From Arsukibacterium perlucidum DSM 18276 (GTDB lineage: Bacteria > Pseudomonadota > Gammaproteobacteria > Enterobacterales > Alteromonadaceae), in NCBI RefSeq assembly GCF_000382165.1, contig NZ_KB907708.1, positions 1 through 64,000 on the forward strand: DNA of 64,000 bases, written 5' to 3'. Shown here in pieces: positions 50,007 through 59,900 of this stretch. Every line of letters begins with the position of its first letter. The stretch's first letter is position 1. The notes below the pieces were generated by a model. The model saw only the letters and a program-made list of their open reading frames with translations. It was not told where the DNA came from and searched no databases. The position numbers were made by a program, and so were the translations under genes.

Positions 50007-50014
50007 AGCTTAGT

Positions 50015-50539
50015 TTAGTCTTGTAATTGCTGTTCAATTAACTCCAGCTCGTGCTGTAGTTTAAAGAAAAATTTGAGTTTACGCACCAGTTCCGCGGCCT
50101 GCTGGTTTTGCTCAGCCGTATTGGCTTCGAGTGCTGCTGCCAGTTGCCTTAACAACAGCTTGCGTTGTTGCTGTAATTGTTGCTCCACGGCCATAATGGC
50201 GTCTTCCGGGTCATCACTTGTGCTGATCTCTTCCAGCTGTTCCCGCAATTCCATTTGCGCCATCAAGAACACCGGATCGGTGAAACTACGTTGCTCATGG
50301 CTTATTTTCAGACCACGCAGCGCCAGTAAATGCTCTGCCCGCAACAGTGGTTGTTTCAGGCTGTGGTAAGCATCGTTAATATTGGCGGTTTGTTGCACCG
50401 ACATTAAGCGGTCACGATTAGAGGCGGCCGCATAATTGTCAGGATGAAATTTGCGCTGTAATGCCAGATAACGAGAACCGAGTTCAGTTAAATCCAGCTC
50501 AAAGGTTGCCGGCAAATCAAACAACTGAAAATAATTCAT
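50015..50539 (-). CDS. hscB: Fe-S assembly co-chaperone HscB
   Basis: A J-protein that delivers IscU to HscA. The J domain carries HPD at residues 32-34 (KFHPDNYAA), followed by a C-terminal three-helix domain. At 174 residues it is of normal length. It lies between iscA and hscA. Confidence 0.96.
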   Translation of the reverse strand: MNYFQLFDLPATFELDLTELGSRYLALQRKFHPDNYAAASNRDRLMSVQQTANINDAYHSLKQPLLRAEHLLALRGLKISHEQRSFTDPVFLMAQMELREQLEEISTSDDPEDAIMAVEQQLQQQRKLLLRQLAAALEANTAEQNQQAAELVRKLKFFFKLQHELELIEQQLQD

Positions 50540-50569
50540 CTAATATCGGCCTTACAGCAGTCGGAAAAA

Positions 50570-50893
50570 TTAAACGGTAAAGCTTTCGCCGCAACCACAT
50601 TCGCCGTTAACGTTGGGGTTCTTAAACTGAAAACCTTCGTTCAGGCCTTCTTTAACAAAATCCAGCTGAGTGCCATCGATGTATACCAGGCTTTTACCGT
50701 CGACAATCAATTTCAAGCCATACTCTTCAAATACCTGGTCATCGGCGTTCAGCTCATCGACAAACTCCAGCACATAGGCCAGGCCGGAACAACCGGTGGT
50801 TTTAACGCCAACCCGTAAGCCCAGGCCCTTGCCGCGATTTTGCAGAAAGTTACGCACTCTTTCAGCTGCCGCTGTGGTCATCGATATTGCCAT
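50570..50893 (-). CDS. iscA: Iron-sulfur cluster assembly protein IscA
   Basis: An A-type carrier that passes clusters to target enzymes. The 107-residue protein has the three conserved cysteines Cys35 (TTGCSGLAY), Cys99 and Cys101 (ECGCGESF). It starts 6 nt after iscU. Confidence 0.97.
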   Translation of the reverse strand: MAISMTTAAAERVRNFLQNRGKGLGLRVGVKTTGCSGLAYVLEFVDELNADDQVFEEYGLKLIVDGKSLVYIDGTQLDFVKEGLNEGFQFKNPNVNGECGCGESFTV

Positions 50894-50899
50894 ACCGCC

Positions 50900-51283
50900 T
50901 TAACCTCCGCGCTTTTGCTTATAATCGGCAATGGCCGCTTTAATTGCATCTTCTGCCAGAATAGAACAGTGGATCTTCACCGGTGGCAGCGCCAGCTCAT
51001 GGGCGATGTCAGTATTTTTAATTTGCTGAGCTTCGTCCAGGCTTTTGCCTTTAACCCACTCGGTTACCAGCGAGCTGGAAGCGATGGCACTGCCACAACC
51101 ATAGGTTTTAAACTTGGCATCTTCAATAATACCCTGTTCGTTAACCTTGATTTGCAGTTTCATCACGTCACCACATGCCGGCGCCCCTACCATACCGGTA
51201 GCGATGCTTGGGTCATCTTTTGCGAAAGAACCCACGTTGCGTGGATTTTCATAATGATCGATTACTTTATTGCTGTAAGCCAT
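50900..51283 (-). CDS. iscU: Iron-sulfur cluster scaffold IscU
   Basis: The scaffold on which [2Fe-2S] clusters are built. The 127 residues hold the ligands Cys37 (APACGDV), Cys63 (YGCGSA) and Cys106, and the HscA recognition motif LPPVK at 99-103. It starts 30 nt after iscS. Confidence 0.98.
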   Translation of the reverse strand: MAYSNKVIDHYENPRNVGSFAKDDPSIATGMVGAPACGDVMKLQIKVNEQGIIEDAKFKTYGCGSAIASSSLVTEWVKGKSLDEAQQIKNTDIAHELALPPVKIHCSILAEDAIKAAIADYKQKRGG

Positions 51284-51313
51284 GATCTGTTACCTCGTTG
51301 GGCCCGGTTGCGC

Positions 51314-52528
51314 TTAATGCGCTACCCAAGCTACAGTGTTTAAATCAATACCGTCTTTGAACATGTCCCATAACGGCGACATTTCGCGTAATTTATCAAT
51401 CGCCTGATGAACAATTTTAATAGTGTGATCAATTTGCTCTTCAGTGGTAAAACGGCCGATACTAAACCGGATGGAACTGTGAGCCAGTTCGTCAGTTAAG
51501 CCCAGGGCCCGTAATACGTAGGACGGCTCTAAGCTGGCTGAAGTACAGGCCGAACCTGATGATACGGCAATATCTTTCAGTGCCATAATCAATGACTCGC
51601 CTTCAACAAAATTAAAGCTGATATTGGTAATACCCGGTACCCGTGGCGCGCTGCCACCATTTAAGTACACCTGTTCAATATCTTTAATGCCATCCCACAA
51701 ACGATCACGCAGTGCGGTGATCCGCTCCCGCTCGGCCGCCATTTCTTCTTTAGCTAAACGGAAAGCTTCACCCATCGCCGCGATTTGATGTGGAGCCAGA
51801 GTGCCTGAACGCATACCGCGCTCATGGCCACCACCGTGGGTTTGCGCTTCTAAGCGAATGCGCGGTTTACGCCGCACATATAATGCGCCAATGCCCTTTG
51901 GGCCATATGTTTTGTGGCCGGAAAACGACATTAAGTCGACTTTCAGGCTTTGCAGGTCGATATCTACTTTACCAGTGGCCTGGGCGGCATCAACATGAAA
52001 TACAATACCTTTACTGCGACACAGCTCACCGATAGCAGCAATATCCTGAATAACACCAATTTCGTTATTAACGAACATAAGGCTGACCACAGTAGTGTCA
52101 GGCCGCATAGCCGCTTCCAGTTTAGCCAAATCAACCAGGCCATTGCTTTCCACGTCCAGGTAAGTAACTTCAAAACCTTCACGCTCCAGCTGGCGCATAG
52201 TATCGAGCACCGCTTTATGTTCGGTTTTAGCGGTAATTAAATGCTTGCCCTTTTTCTTATAAAACTGGGCTGCGCCTTTAATCGCCAGATTGTTTGATTC
52301 TGTCGCACCAGAGGTAAACACAATTTCCCTTGGATCGGCATTAACCAGCTCAGCTATCTGGCTGCGGGCAACTTCTACTGACTCCTCTGCCTGCCAGCCG
52401 AAGCGGTGCGAGCGGGACGCCGGGTTACCAAACTCACCATCCATCGTCAGGTATTGCATCATTTTTTCGGCCACACGCGGGTCAACCGGGGTGGTTGCCG
52501 CATAATCCAGATAAATAGGTAGCTTCAT
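51314..52528 (-). CDS. iscS: Cysteine desulfurase IscS
   Basis: A PLP enzyme that takes sulfur from cysteine for clusters and tRNA thiolation. The 404 residues carry the PLP lysine Lys206 ([10 protein letters not shown]) and the sulfur-bearing Cys328 in [14 protein letters not shown], as in E. coli. It follows iscR by 19 nt. Confidence 0.98.
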   Translation of the reverse strand: MKLPIYLDYAATTPVDPRVAEKMMQYLTMDGEFGNPASRSHRFGWQAEESVEVARSQIAELVNADPREIVFTSGATESNNLAIKGAAQFYKKKGKHLITAKTEHKAVLDTMRQLEREGFEVTYLDVESNGLVDLAKLEAAMRPDTTVVSLMFVNNEIGVIQDIAAIGELCRSKGIVFHVDAAQATGKVDIDLQSLKVDLMSFSGHKTYGPKGIGALYVRRKPRIRLEAQTHGGGHERGMRSGTLAPHQIAAMGEAFRLAKEEMAAERERITALRDRLWDGIKDIEQVYLNGGSAPRVPGITNISFNFVEGESLIMALKDIAVSSGSACTSASLEPSYVLRALGLTDELAHSSIRFSIGRFTTEEQIDHTIKIVHQAIDKLREMSPLWDMFKDGIDLNTVAWVAH

Positions 52529-52547
52529 TGTTGGCTCCGTAATGCGT

Positions 52548-53030
52548 TTACAACTGGCAACTAACTTTGATGTCAGTTGCAGGATTCTTTACATTGCGAC
52601 TGTTTTGCCGCTGTGCAATGGTTTGCACATCTTGCTGGCTAACTAGCGCAGCCAGACTGATATTGGTTAAAAAGTCTTCTATCCGATGGCTTAAATCATG
52701 CCATAGGGTGTGAGTTAAACACTTAGCGCCACTCTGGCAATCTGATTTACCCTGACAGCGCGTGGCATCCACTGACTCGTCAACTGCGGCAATGACCGCT
52801 GAAATAGAAATGGCTTCTGGTGCCAGCCCCAGCCGGTATCCACCACCTGGCCCGCGCACGCTGCTGACTAAACCTTGTTTACGCAAGCGGGCGAATAATT
52901 GTTCAAGATAAGATAGCGAAATACCCTGGCGCTCAGAAATATCGGCCAGCGGTACCGGACCCTGCTCTGCGTGCAGTGCCACATCCAACATAGCAGTTAC
53001 AGCATAGCGACCTTTCGAGGTTAATCTCAT
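52548..53030 (-). CDS. iscR: Iron-sulfur responsive regulator IscR
   Basis: An Rrf2-family repressor of the isc operon that carries a [2Fe-2S] cluster. With the start at 53030 ([14 protein letters not shown] at 8 nt) it has 160 residues, a winged helix (about 1-65) and the cluster ligands Cys92, Cys98, Cys104 and His107. The longer frame upstream has no family counterpart. Two abutting IscR-type sites overlap its promoter, so negative autoregulation when clusters are plentiful is expected. Confidence 0.97.
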   Translation of the reverse strand: MRLTSKGRYAVTAMLDVALHAEQGPVPLADISERQGISLSYLEQLFARLRKQGLVSSVRGPGGGYRLGLAPEAISISAVIAAVDESVDATRCQGKSDCQSGAKCLTHTLWHDLSHRIEDFLTNISLAALVSQQDVQTIAQRQNSRNVKNPATDIKVSCQL

Positions 53031-53057
53031 AACACGCTCCCAGAAATCATGCTGGCT

Positions 53058-53085
53058 ATTGTACAATCCTGACTGTTTTAGTCAA
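53058..53085 (-). promoter_or_regulatory. isc operon promoter
   Basis: TTGACT and TACAAT are 16 bp apart on the minus strand, 28 nt before the iscR ATG. The -35 falls inside the first IscR-type site. Confidence 0.75.
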
Positions 53086-53089
53086 GTAT
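53065..53089 (-). promoter_or_regulatory. IscR type 1 binding site (proximal)
   Basis: The 25-bp minus-strand site starts ATACTTGACT and has AGTC five bases later. Compared from memory with the E. coli type 1 consensus it matches at nearly every position except the final TAT. It overlaps the -35, which fits repression by cluster-bound IscR. Confidence 0.8.
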
Positions 53090-53114
53090 ATATCCTAGCA
53101 AACTGGTCAGGTAT
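53090..53114 (-). promoter_or_regulatory. IscR type 1-like binding site (distal)
   Basis: Directly abutting the first site, this 25-bp stretch starts ATACCTGACC and ends GGATAT. It fits the consensus less well in the second half. Two sites in tandem recall the E. coli iscR promoter. Confidence 0.6.
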
Positions 53115-53131
53115 TATTCGCTCAGCAAGAT

Positions 53132-53941
53132 TTAAATGCCTGGATCAAAGGCATCTACTTCTTTACGTCGTTGTTCAGCGGCTTGCTGCTCGGCCCGTTT
53201 AAAATCTTCTTCCGGTAAATCCAGCTCCGGCATTTCAGCACAGACATTGCCACCAAGATTGTTAACACTGCTGCATAACTCAGCGACTTTATTATCGAGC
53301 AGATGAATGTGATCGAGCAAGGTACCAATAGCGCTGGCTACAGGATCGGGATTTTCAGCCGACACGGCATAGGCATCAAACCCAAATTTTTTTGCCAGAT
53401 GCTGCCGCTGCTCGCTGACTTCTGCCGCCACCTTGGCGACAATCCGGCCAGGAATGCCGACCACTGTAGCGCCGGCCGGTACATCACGCACCACCACGGC
53501 ATTCGATCCAATCCGGGCGTTCTCACCTACTTGCAGCGGCCCTAATACTTTGGCGCCGGCACCAATTACCACACCATCACCAAGGGTAGGGTGACGTTTA
53601 CCGGGGTTCCAGCTGGTGCCACCTAAGGTAACACCATGGTATAAGGTGCAGTCATCACCAATTTCGGCTGTCTCGCCAATAACCACGCCCATACCGTGGT
53701 CAATAAAAAAACGGCGGCCGATTTTAGCACCCGGGTGGATCTCCACTCCGGTTAACCAGCGGGCAATGGTACTTAAAAAGCGGGCCAGCCATTTAAAATT
53801 CGCCCGCCAGAGTTTGTGGTTAAGCCGGTGCCACCAGATAGCATGTAGCCCCGGATAATTTGTAAGTACCTCAAAAGTACTGCGTGCGGCCGGATCCCGG
53901 TCAAATACGCTTTTTATATCTTCTCTGATACCCGCAAACAT
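53132..53941 (-). CDS. cysE: Serine O-acetyltransferase
   Basis: It makes O-acetylserine, the precursor of cysteine. The 269-residue protein has an N-terminal helical domain and a left-handed beta-helix of hexapeptide repeats, with the catalytic [13 protein letters not shown] and YHGVTLGG. The start at 53941 follows AAGGAG at 8 nt. Its place next to isc is suggestive, since IscS consumes cysteine, but it lies upstream of the isc promoter and need not be co-regulated. Confidence 0.95.
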   Translation of the reverse strand: MFAGIREDIKSVFDRDPAARSTFEVLTNYPGLHAIWWHRLNHKLWRANFKWLARFLSTIARWLTGVEIHPGAKIGRRFFIDHGMGVVIGETAEIGDDCTLYHGVTLGGTSWNPGKRHPTLGDGVVIGAGAKVLGPLQVGENARIGSNAVVVRDVPAGATVVGIPGRIVAKVAAEVSEQRQHLAKKFGFDAYAVSAENPDPVASAIGTLLDHIHLLDNKVAELCSSVNNLGGNVCAEMPELDLPEEDFKRAEQQAAEQRRKEVDAFDPGI

Positions 53942-53945
53942 CGCC

Positions 53946-54707
53946 TTACTCCTTGTGAGTATTGCTATCAACTTTTTCCAGCCGCTGCATCGAGGTTAGA
54001 ATGCCGCGTAAAATATTGTATTCAGCCTCTTCCGGTCTGGCCCGGTTAAACAGCCGTTTTAATTTGGTCATCACCACGCCTGGATGCTGCTTTATAATAA
54101 AACCGGTATGCAGCAGTGCGGTTTCCAGATGCTGATAAAGATTTTCCATCTGAGCAGAACTTGGGTAGGTCACCTGTTCTGTTGTAACCGCTGCTGGTTG
54201 CGCCGTAAGATAAGCCATCCGCAATTCATAGCAGACAATTTGGACAGCCATCGCCAGATTCAGCGAGCTGTATTCAGGGTTAGCGGCAATACAGACATGA
54301 TAATTGCACAGTTGCAATTCTTCATTGCTCAGGCCACTGGATTCACGGCCAAACACTACCGCGACCGGCTTGTTGCTTTGGGCTATGGCCAATTCGGCGC
54401 ATTCACGCGGCTCCAGCATGGGCCAGCTAAGGGTGCGGGAACGGGCACTGCTGCCAACTACCAGGGCACAATCAGCCACCGCTTCTGCCAACGTATCAAA
54501 GGTGGTAGCTGCAGCCAGAATTTCGCTGGCGCCAGCGGCCAGTGCATAGGCCTGACCATCCGGTGCGGATTTTGGTGCGACCAGACATAGCTGGGATAAG
54601 CCCATGGTCTTCATGGCACGGGCCACCGAGCCAATGTTGCCGGTATGAGTGGTGCCAACCAATACCACTTTAATATTGTCTAAGGCAGACAACATATTAT
54701 TGTCCAT
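53946..54707 (-). CDS. trmJ: tRNA (cytidine/uridine-2'-O-)-methyltransferase TrmJ
   Basis: A SPOUT-class enzyme that 2'-O-methylates position 32 of several tRNAs. The 253-residue protein has [19 protein letters not shown] and the knot residues [15 protein letters not shown] and [15 protein letters not shown]. The start at 54707 is preceded by AGGTG at 7 nt; the frame runs further upstream without a good site. It ends 4 nt before cysE. The trmJ-iscR neighbourhood is also found in E. coli. Confidence 0.94.
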   Translation of the reverse strand: MDNNMLSALDNIKVVLVGTTHTGNIGSVARAMKTMGLSQLCLVAPKSAPDGQAYALAAGASEILAAATTFDTLAEAVADCALVVGSSARSRTLSWPMLEPRECAELAIAQSNKPVAVVFGRESSGLSNEELQLCNYHVCIAANPEYSSLNLAMAVQIVCYELRMAYLTAQPAAVTTEQVTYPSSAQMENLYQHLETALLHTGFIIKQHPGVVMTKLKRLFNRARPEEAEYNILRGILTSMQRLEKVDSNTHKE

Positions 54708-54888
54708 AGAGGAACACCTGATAACGCGAGTTAAAAAGGCAGGCATTCTAGCATAGGCCTGGCAAATTGTTGATTGAAATTTAGCAGTCTGGCCATCTAA
54801 ATGCAGCTGATGCCAACTGTCGATAAACACTGCAATTCACAGTCTGCTTTGCTAAACTAGCGCCAATTTCAACAAAGAGAGACTGAAG

Positions 54889-55713
54889 ATGAAAACACTT
54901 AGCAAAGTTATAACGTTATCAGCAATACTCTTGGCACTGCCAGTACTAGCAGACAGCAACACTGAAGCCCTGCAGCAAGCCGCAGATCATCATAGCCGCA
55001 GCGAACAGAACAAAAGCCGGGACCAATACCGTAATCCTGTCCAAACCTTGCAGTTTTTCGAAGTCACCCCCCATAGCACAGTGGTGGAAATATCTCCTGG
55101 TGGTGGCTGGTACACTGAAATCCTGGCGCCGTTGTTGGCGGCTCATGGCACCTATTACGCAGCCCACTTCCCGGCAGGTAGCAGCTCAGATTATTACAAT
55201 AGAAGCCTGGCATCATTTAAAGCAAAGCTGGCAGCTGACCCAATATACAGCCGGGTAAACTTAACCGAATTTGCACCAGATAACAGCGGCGCTATTGCGC
55301 CGGCAGGCACTGCCGATGTCGTACTGACGTTCAGAAACCTGCACAACTGGTATGGCCGGGGTGGTGACGAAGGCATGGTGGCAATTTTCAAAGACTTCTA
55401 TAAAGCACTAAAACCCGGTGGCGTGCTGGGCGTGGTAGAGCACCGCTTACCGGCTGCAAAAGCTGACGGCGACTGGAGTAAAACTGGCTATTTTCCTGAG
55501 CAGCTAACCATCACCCTGGCAGAGCAGGCTGGCTTTGTGCTGGACGAAAGCAGCGACATTAACGCCAATCCGAAAGACACTGCCGACCACCCGAGCGGTG
55601 TCTGGACTCTGCCACCGTCACTGCGGTTGGGCGAGCAAGATAAAGCTAAATATCAGGCGATTGGTGAAAGCGATCGTATGACCTTAAAATTTCGTAAACC
55701 TGAAGCACAATAA
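54889..55713 (+). CDS. Exported class I SAM-methyltransferase-like protein
   Basis: A 274-residue protein with a clear signal peptide (MKTLSKVITLSAILLALPVLA, cut before DSN). The mature part has a Rossmann methyltransferase layout: motif I VVEISPGGGWYTEIL, a post-I acidic region, VVLTFRNLHNWYGRG and LKPGGVLGVVEHR. SAM is not known to be present in the periplasm, so an exported methyltransferase is odd; it may bind another ligand or be a repurposed fold. It stands alone upstream of purD with a GAGAGA-type ribosome site. Confidence 0.8.
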   Translation: MKTLSKVITLSAILLALPVLADSNTEALQQAADHHSRSEQNKSRDQYRNPVQTLQFFEVTPHSTVVEISPGGGWYTEILAPLLAAHGTYYAAHFPAGSSSDYYNRSLASFKAKLAADPIYSRVNLTEFAPDNSGAIAPAGTADVVLTFRNLHNWYGRGGDEGMVAIFKDFYKALKPGGVLGVVEHRLPAAKADGDWSKTGYFPEQLTITLAEQAGFVLDESSDINANPKDTADHPSGVWTLPPSLRLGEQDKAKYQAIGESDRMTLKFRKPEAQ

Positions 55714-55725
55714 ACGGAAAACCCG

Positions 55726-57021
55726 ATGAAAGTATTGGTAATTGGCGGCGGCGGCCGCGAACATGCCCTGGCCTGGAAGGCAGCGCAGTCTCCTTTGGTC
55801 AGCCAGGTATTTGTGGCGCCCGGTAATGCCGGCACGGCCCGTGAAGCGACCCTGCAAAATGTAGCTATCGCTGCGGACGATGTGCCGGCATTGCTGGCCT
55901 TTGCCACAGAGCACGATATCGGACTAACGATAGTTGGCCCGGAAGCACCACTGGCCAAAGGTGTAGTAGATGTATTTCGCCAGCAGGGCCTAGCTATCTT
56001 CGGCCCTACGCAGGCGGCAGCGCAGTTAGAGAGCTCCAAAGCTTTTGCCAAGGACTTTCTGGCTCGCCATCAGATCCCGACCGCCGCTTACCAGAATTTT
56101 ACCGAGATTGCCCCGGCCAAAGCTTTTGTAAAACAACTGGGCACACCTATTGTGATTAAAGCGGACGGCCTGGCAGCAGGCAAAGGGGTCATTATTGCGC
56201 AAAGCGAAGCAGAAGCCTTTGCTGCCATTGACGATATGCTGGCCGGCAACAAATTTGGTGATGCCGGCAGCCGGGTGGTGATTGAAGAATTTCTGCACGG
56301 TGAAGAGGCATCTTTTATCGTAATGGTAGATGGTGAACACGCGCTGGCGTTTGCCTCGTCACAGGATCATAAAGCCCGCGACAACGGTGACAAAGGGCCG
56401 AATACCGGTGGCATGGGGGCCTATTCACCTGCGCCGGTGGTAACACCTGCCGTGCACGACTGGGTGATGCAACAGGTTATTTACCCGACGGTGCGTGGTA
56501 TGGCAGCAGAGGGCAATGTATTTACCGGCTTTTTATATGCCGGCCTGATGATTTCGCCGGATGGTTCAGCCAAGGTCCTGGAGTTTAACTGCCGCTTCGG
56601 CGATCCGGAAACCCAGCCGATTATGCTGCGATTAAAATCAGACTTGGTAGCACTTTGTCAGGCGGCGGTAAACGGCAAGCTGGACCAGGTGAGTATTGAT
56701 TTCAGCGAACAGGCTGCCGTTGGAGTAGTGCTGGCAGCCGGCGGTTACCCGGACAGCTATGCTAAGGGCGCCGAAATTAAAGGTTTAGATGGTATCGATA
56801 ACGCCAGTGCCAAAGTATTTCATGCCGGCACTGAGTTTAAAGACGGGAAAGTCGTGACCAATGGCGGGCGGGTACTTTGCGCCACAGCGCTCGGTGCCAA
56901 CGTTAGTGCCGCGCAGCAAGCCGCCTATCAGCTGGCCAGCCACATTAGCTGGGACGGTATGTTCTATCGCAGCGACATCGGTTATCGTGCCGTTGCCCGA
57001 GAGCATAAACAACAAGGCTAA
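55726..57021 (+). CDS. purD: Phosphoribosylamine-glycine ligase
   Basis: It ligates glycine to phosphoribosylamine in purine synthesis. The 431 residues have the N-terminal GGGGREHALAWK, an ATP-grasp domain with KADGLAAGKGVI and NTGGMGAYSPAP, and VLEFNCRFGDPETQ. It normally follows purH, which is absent here; instead it begins 12 nt after the exported methyltransferase-like gene and precedes a nuclease gene by 4 nt. Confidence 0.97.
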   Translation: MKVLVIGGGGREHALAWKAAQSPLVSQVFVAPGNAGTAREATLQNVAIAADDVPALLAFATEHDIGLTIVGPEAPLAKGVVDVFRQQGLAIFGPTQAAAQLESSKAFAKDFLARHQIPTAAYQNFTEIAPAKAFVKQLGTPIVIKADGLAAGKGVIIAQSEAEAFAAIDDMLAGNKFGDAGSRVVIEEFLHGEEASFIVMVDGEHALAFASSQDHKARDNGDKGPNTGGMGAYSPAPVVTPAVHDWVMQQVIYPTVRGMAAEGNVFTGFLYAGLMISPDGSAKVLEFNCRFGDPETQPIMLRLKSDLVALCQAAVNGKLDQVSIDFSEQAAVGVVLAAGGYPDSYAKGAEIKGLDGIDNASAKVFHAGTEFKDGKVVTNGGRVLCATALGANVSAAQQAAYQLASHISWDGMFYRSDIGYRAVAREHKQQG

Positions 57022-57025
57022 ATTC

Positions 57026-58807
57026 ATGCGCTTCATAACGTTAATGCCGCTTTTAGCGGCACTGTTAAGCCTGACGGCTTGCAGCCAACCACAATCGCTT
57101 CATTGTGACAGCGCCTTTCAGGCAATTTCTGTTATTCAGGGCAAGACAGAACAAAGCCCGTTGTTAGGCCAGCAAGTGATAACCCGGGGAGTGGTGATAA
57201 GCGAAATCTATGCTGACTCGCCCTTGCCAGGGCTGATGCTGCAAAGTCTGACGGCGGATGATACCCCGCTGACCTCAGAAGGCTTATTTATTCAGCTAAA
57301 TGATGGCAACCAGTATCAACAGGGTGATGTACTGCTGTTACAAGGCACTGTAGCCGAAATTAATGACCTGACGTCGCTGGTTGATATTAGTCAGATCGTG
57401 CGCTGCGACACTGATATTGACCCTAAACCCACAGCTGTTTCACTGCCACTTAGCTCTCAGCTGAGCTTTGAAGCACTTGAGGGAATGTGGCTTAGCTTCT
57501 CACAGGATTTAATTGTTAATGACAGCTATCAGCTTGGACGGTATGGCGAGCTTATACTGGCCGACCAGCGTTTAATTGTACCAACTGAAATTAAGCTACC
57601 AGGTGAAGAGGCTAACCAGTATGCAAAACAACAACTAAGACAAATGTTGGTGCTGGACGACGGGCGCTGGCAGCAGAATCCTGATCCGGCGCCTTACCCG
57701 CCGAGTGGTTTAACAGCCAATAACACTATCAGGTTGGGTGATACGGTGCGAGGTGTCAGTGGCGTCCTGTTCCAGGATGAGCGCGGTTACCGGCTTATCC
57801 CTACCGGAACTCCGGAATTTATTAATACTAATCCCCGCCCTGTCGCGCCGGTTGCCAAGCAACCAGAGGAGTTGCGGATAGCGGTGTTTAATGTCCTGAA
57901 TTTTTTTACCGGCCATGGCCAGGCTGAGCCTTTCCCAACCCGCCGTGGCGCTCGGACGCCGACAGATTTAGCCCGTCAGCAGGCAAAGCTGGTCAGCGCG
58001 TTGGCGGCGATGGATGCGGACATTATCGGTTTACTGGAACTGGAAAATAATGGCTACGGTAACGGCAGTGCCATGGCAACGCTGGTTGCGGCATTAAACG
58101 AAGAAGTCAGCACCCCCTATACCCTGGTTAAAACTGCAGAGACTCCGGGCACTGATGCTATTAAAGTAGGCTTAATATACCGGCAATCAGCGGTCAGCGA
58201 AACCGGCACAGCTGCTACCCAGACGGCTGAGCCTTTTACCAGGCTGAACCGGGCGCCGGTGGCTCAGAGCTTTAAACATCTGGCCAGCGGCAAAGATGTT
58301 ACCGTAGCGGTTAATCATTTTAAATCGAAAGGCAGCTGCCCGCGGGACGATAGCCTGCAGTTACAGGCAGATCAGCACGACGGTCAGGCTTGCTGGAATG
58401 CGGCCCGGGTTGAAGCCAGCCATGCCTTATCAGCATGGTTAGCGACAGCGCCCACCGGGGTTACCACCCCTTACCAGCTGGTTGTCGGCGATTTAAATGC
58501 CTACCGGATGGAAGATCCGGTACGGGCACTGGAACAGGCAGGTTGGACTTATTTGCATGATGAGCAGAATCCGGGGTTTTCATATGCGTTTCGTGGCCGC
58601 AGTGGTTCATTAGACCACGCGCTGGCCCGCCCACAACTGGCGAAATATCTGCGCACGCTGGAACACTGGTCAATTAACGCCGATGAGCCCGTGCTGCTGG
58701 ATTACAGCAGCCGCTATAAATCAGCAGAGGCACAGCAACGCCTGTATGGCCCAACACCCTACCGTTCGTCAGATCATGACCCGGTAATTATCACGTTTAG
58801 CTTTTAA
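57026..58807 (+). CDS. Lipoprotein extracellular nuclease (ExeM/NucH family)
   Basis: A 593-residue surface or periplasmic nuclease. The start at 57026 gives a lipoprotein signal with lipobox LTAC near Cys19. An OB-fold-like domain (about 45-265) precedes an endonuclease/exonuclease/phosphatase domain with VFNVLNFF, LLELENNG, VNHFKSKGSCP, VVGDLNAYRMEDP and the final SSDHDPVII, all catalytic residues in place. It probably degrades external DNA for nutrients or biofilm remodelling. It starts 4 nt after purD, so the two may share a transcript; usual ExeM proteins are longer and not lipid-anchored. Confidence 0.88.
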   Translation: MRFITLMPLLAALLSLTACSQPQSLHCDSAFQAISVIQGKTEQSPLLGQQVITRGVVISEIYADSPLPGLMLQSLTADDTPLTSEGLFIQLNDGNQYQQGDVLLLQGTVAEINDLTSLVDISQIVRCDTDIDPKPTAVSLPLSSQLSFEALEGMWLSFSQDLIVNDSYQLGRYGELILADQRLIVPTEIKLPGEEANQYAKQQLRQMLVLDDGRWQQNPDPAPYPPSGLTANNTIRLGDTVRGVSGVLFQDERGYRLIPTGTPEFINTNPRPVAPVAKQPEELRIAVFNVLNFFTGHGQAEPFPTRRGARTPTDLARQQAKLVSALAAMDADIIGLLELENNGYGNGSAMATLVAALNEEVSTPYTLVKTAETPGTDAIKVGLIYRQSAVSETGTAATQTAEPFTRLNRAPVAQSFKHLASGKDVTVAVNHFKSKGSCPRDDSLQLQADQHDGQACWNAARVEASHALSAWLATAPTGVTTPYQLVVGDLNAYRMEDPVRALEQAGWTYLHDEQNPGFSYAFRGRSGSLDHALARPQLAKYLRTLEHWSINADEPVLLDYSSRYKSAEAQQRLYGPTPYRSSDHDPVIITFSF

Positions 58808-58827
58808 ACCCTTCAGGCTGGGTGCGG

Positions 58828-58845
58828 TCAGCATTGCAATGCTGA
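58828..58845. repeat. 18-bp perfect palindrome upstream of prkB
   Basis: TCAGCATTGCAATGCTGA is a perfect dyad, extended by GCG/CGC and one wobble pair as RNA. No T-run follows, so it is either an operator or a weak terminator for the nuclease gene. Confidence 0.5.
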
Positions 58846-58946
58846 TCGCAGTTCCGCTTCACTGCAACAGATGACAGCCAGATAACAGTTGCAGCATGCC
58901 GCGTTGTTGCTTTATGGTATCTGCAGTTAATTTACTGGCGTAGTCT

Positions 58947-59843
58947 ATGTCTCATAAAAATCCGATTATTGCGATCACCGGTTCGTCAGGCGCTGGCACT
59001 ACCACCACCACGATCGCTTTTCAGCATATATTCCGCACCCTGGGTATTGATGCCGCCTTTGTCGAAGGTGATTGTTTTCATCGCTTCAGCCGGCCGGAAA
59101 TGGACCTGGCCGTACGCAAAGCCAAGGAAGAAGGCCGCTATATCAGTTATTTCGGCGCAGAGGCAAACGACTTTGGCGCGCTGGAAACCTTTTTTGCCAG
59201 TTATGCTGAAACCGGCACCGGTCGCATTCGCCACTATCTGCATACCTTTGATGAAGCCGTACCCTATAATCAGTTGCCCGGCACTTTTACCCCGTGGCAG
59301 GATTTACGCGCTAATACCGATTTACTGTTTTATGAGGGCTTACACGGTGGTGCAGTAACCGAGCAGCACAATGTGGCGCAGCATGTCGATTTACTGATTG
59401 GCATGGTGCCGATAGTTAACCTGGAGTGGATCCAGAAAATTATTCGCGACACCTCAGAGCGGGGCCATAGCCGTGAGGCGGTACAGGCCAGTATCGTCCG
59501 CAGTATGGACGACTACATTAACCACATTACGCCGCAGTTTTCCCGTACTCATATTAATTTTCAGCGGGTGCCAACCGTCGATACCTCTAACCCGTTCAGT
59601 GCCAAAGATATTCCATCACTGGATGAGAGCTTTGTGGTGATCCGCTTTCGCGGCATTAAACATGTCGATTTTCCGTATTACCTGCGGATGATCCATGGCT
59701 CATTTATGTCGCGGGTTAATACTTTGGTGGTGCCGGGTGGCAAGATGGGGCTGGCAATGGAGCTGATTTTAACGCCACTGATTGAGGCGATAATGCAAAA
59801 GCGGCGTCAGGCTCGTGGTCAGGCAGACTGGTTAGGCAAGTAA
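58947..59843 (+). CDS. prkB: Phosphoribulokinase-like protein PrkB
   Basis: A 298-residue P-loop kinase with GSSGAGTTTT (12-21), VEGDCFHRFSRPEMDL and the PRK-type MVPIVNLEWIQKI. It belongs to the PrkB group found in heterotrophic gammaproteobacteria such as E. coli, which lack RuBisCO; no Calvin-cycle gene is present in this window. Its physiological role is not settled. A YhfA-like gene lies 0.9 kb away, recalling the E. coli crp-yhfA-prkB neighbourhood, though crp is absent here. Confidence 0.93.
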   Translation: MSHKNPIIAITGSSGAGTTTTTIAFQHIFRTLGIDAAFVEGDCFHRFSRPEMDLAVRKAKEEGRYISYFGAEANDFGALETFFASYAETGTGRIRHYLHTFDEAVPYNQLPGTFTPWQDLRANTDLLFYEGLHGGAVTEQHNVAQHVDLLIGMVPIVNLEWIQKIIRDTSERGHSREAVQASIVRSMDDYINHITPQFSRTHINFQRVPTVDTSNPFSAKDIPSLDESFVVIRFRGIKHVDFPYYLRMIHGSFMSRVNTLVVPGGKMGLAMELILTPLIEAIMQKRRQARGQADWLGK

Positions 59844-59900
59844 CCTGTTTGTGCTAACCGCCGGCTGACGCCGCCGTTATTGTTTGCTTATGTTTTGAGG

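Noticed and set aside
58947-59843. Evidence for carbon fixation from phosphoribulokinase
   Set aside because: No RuBisCO or other Calvin-cycle gene is present, and the protein is of the PrkB group common in heterotrophs.
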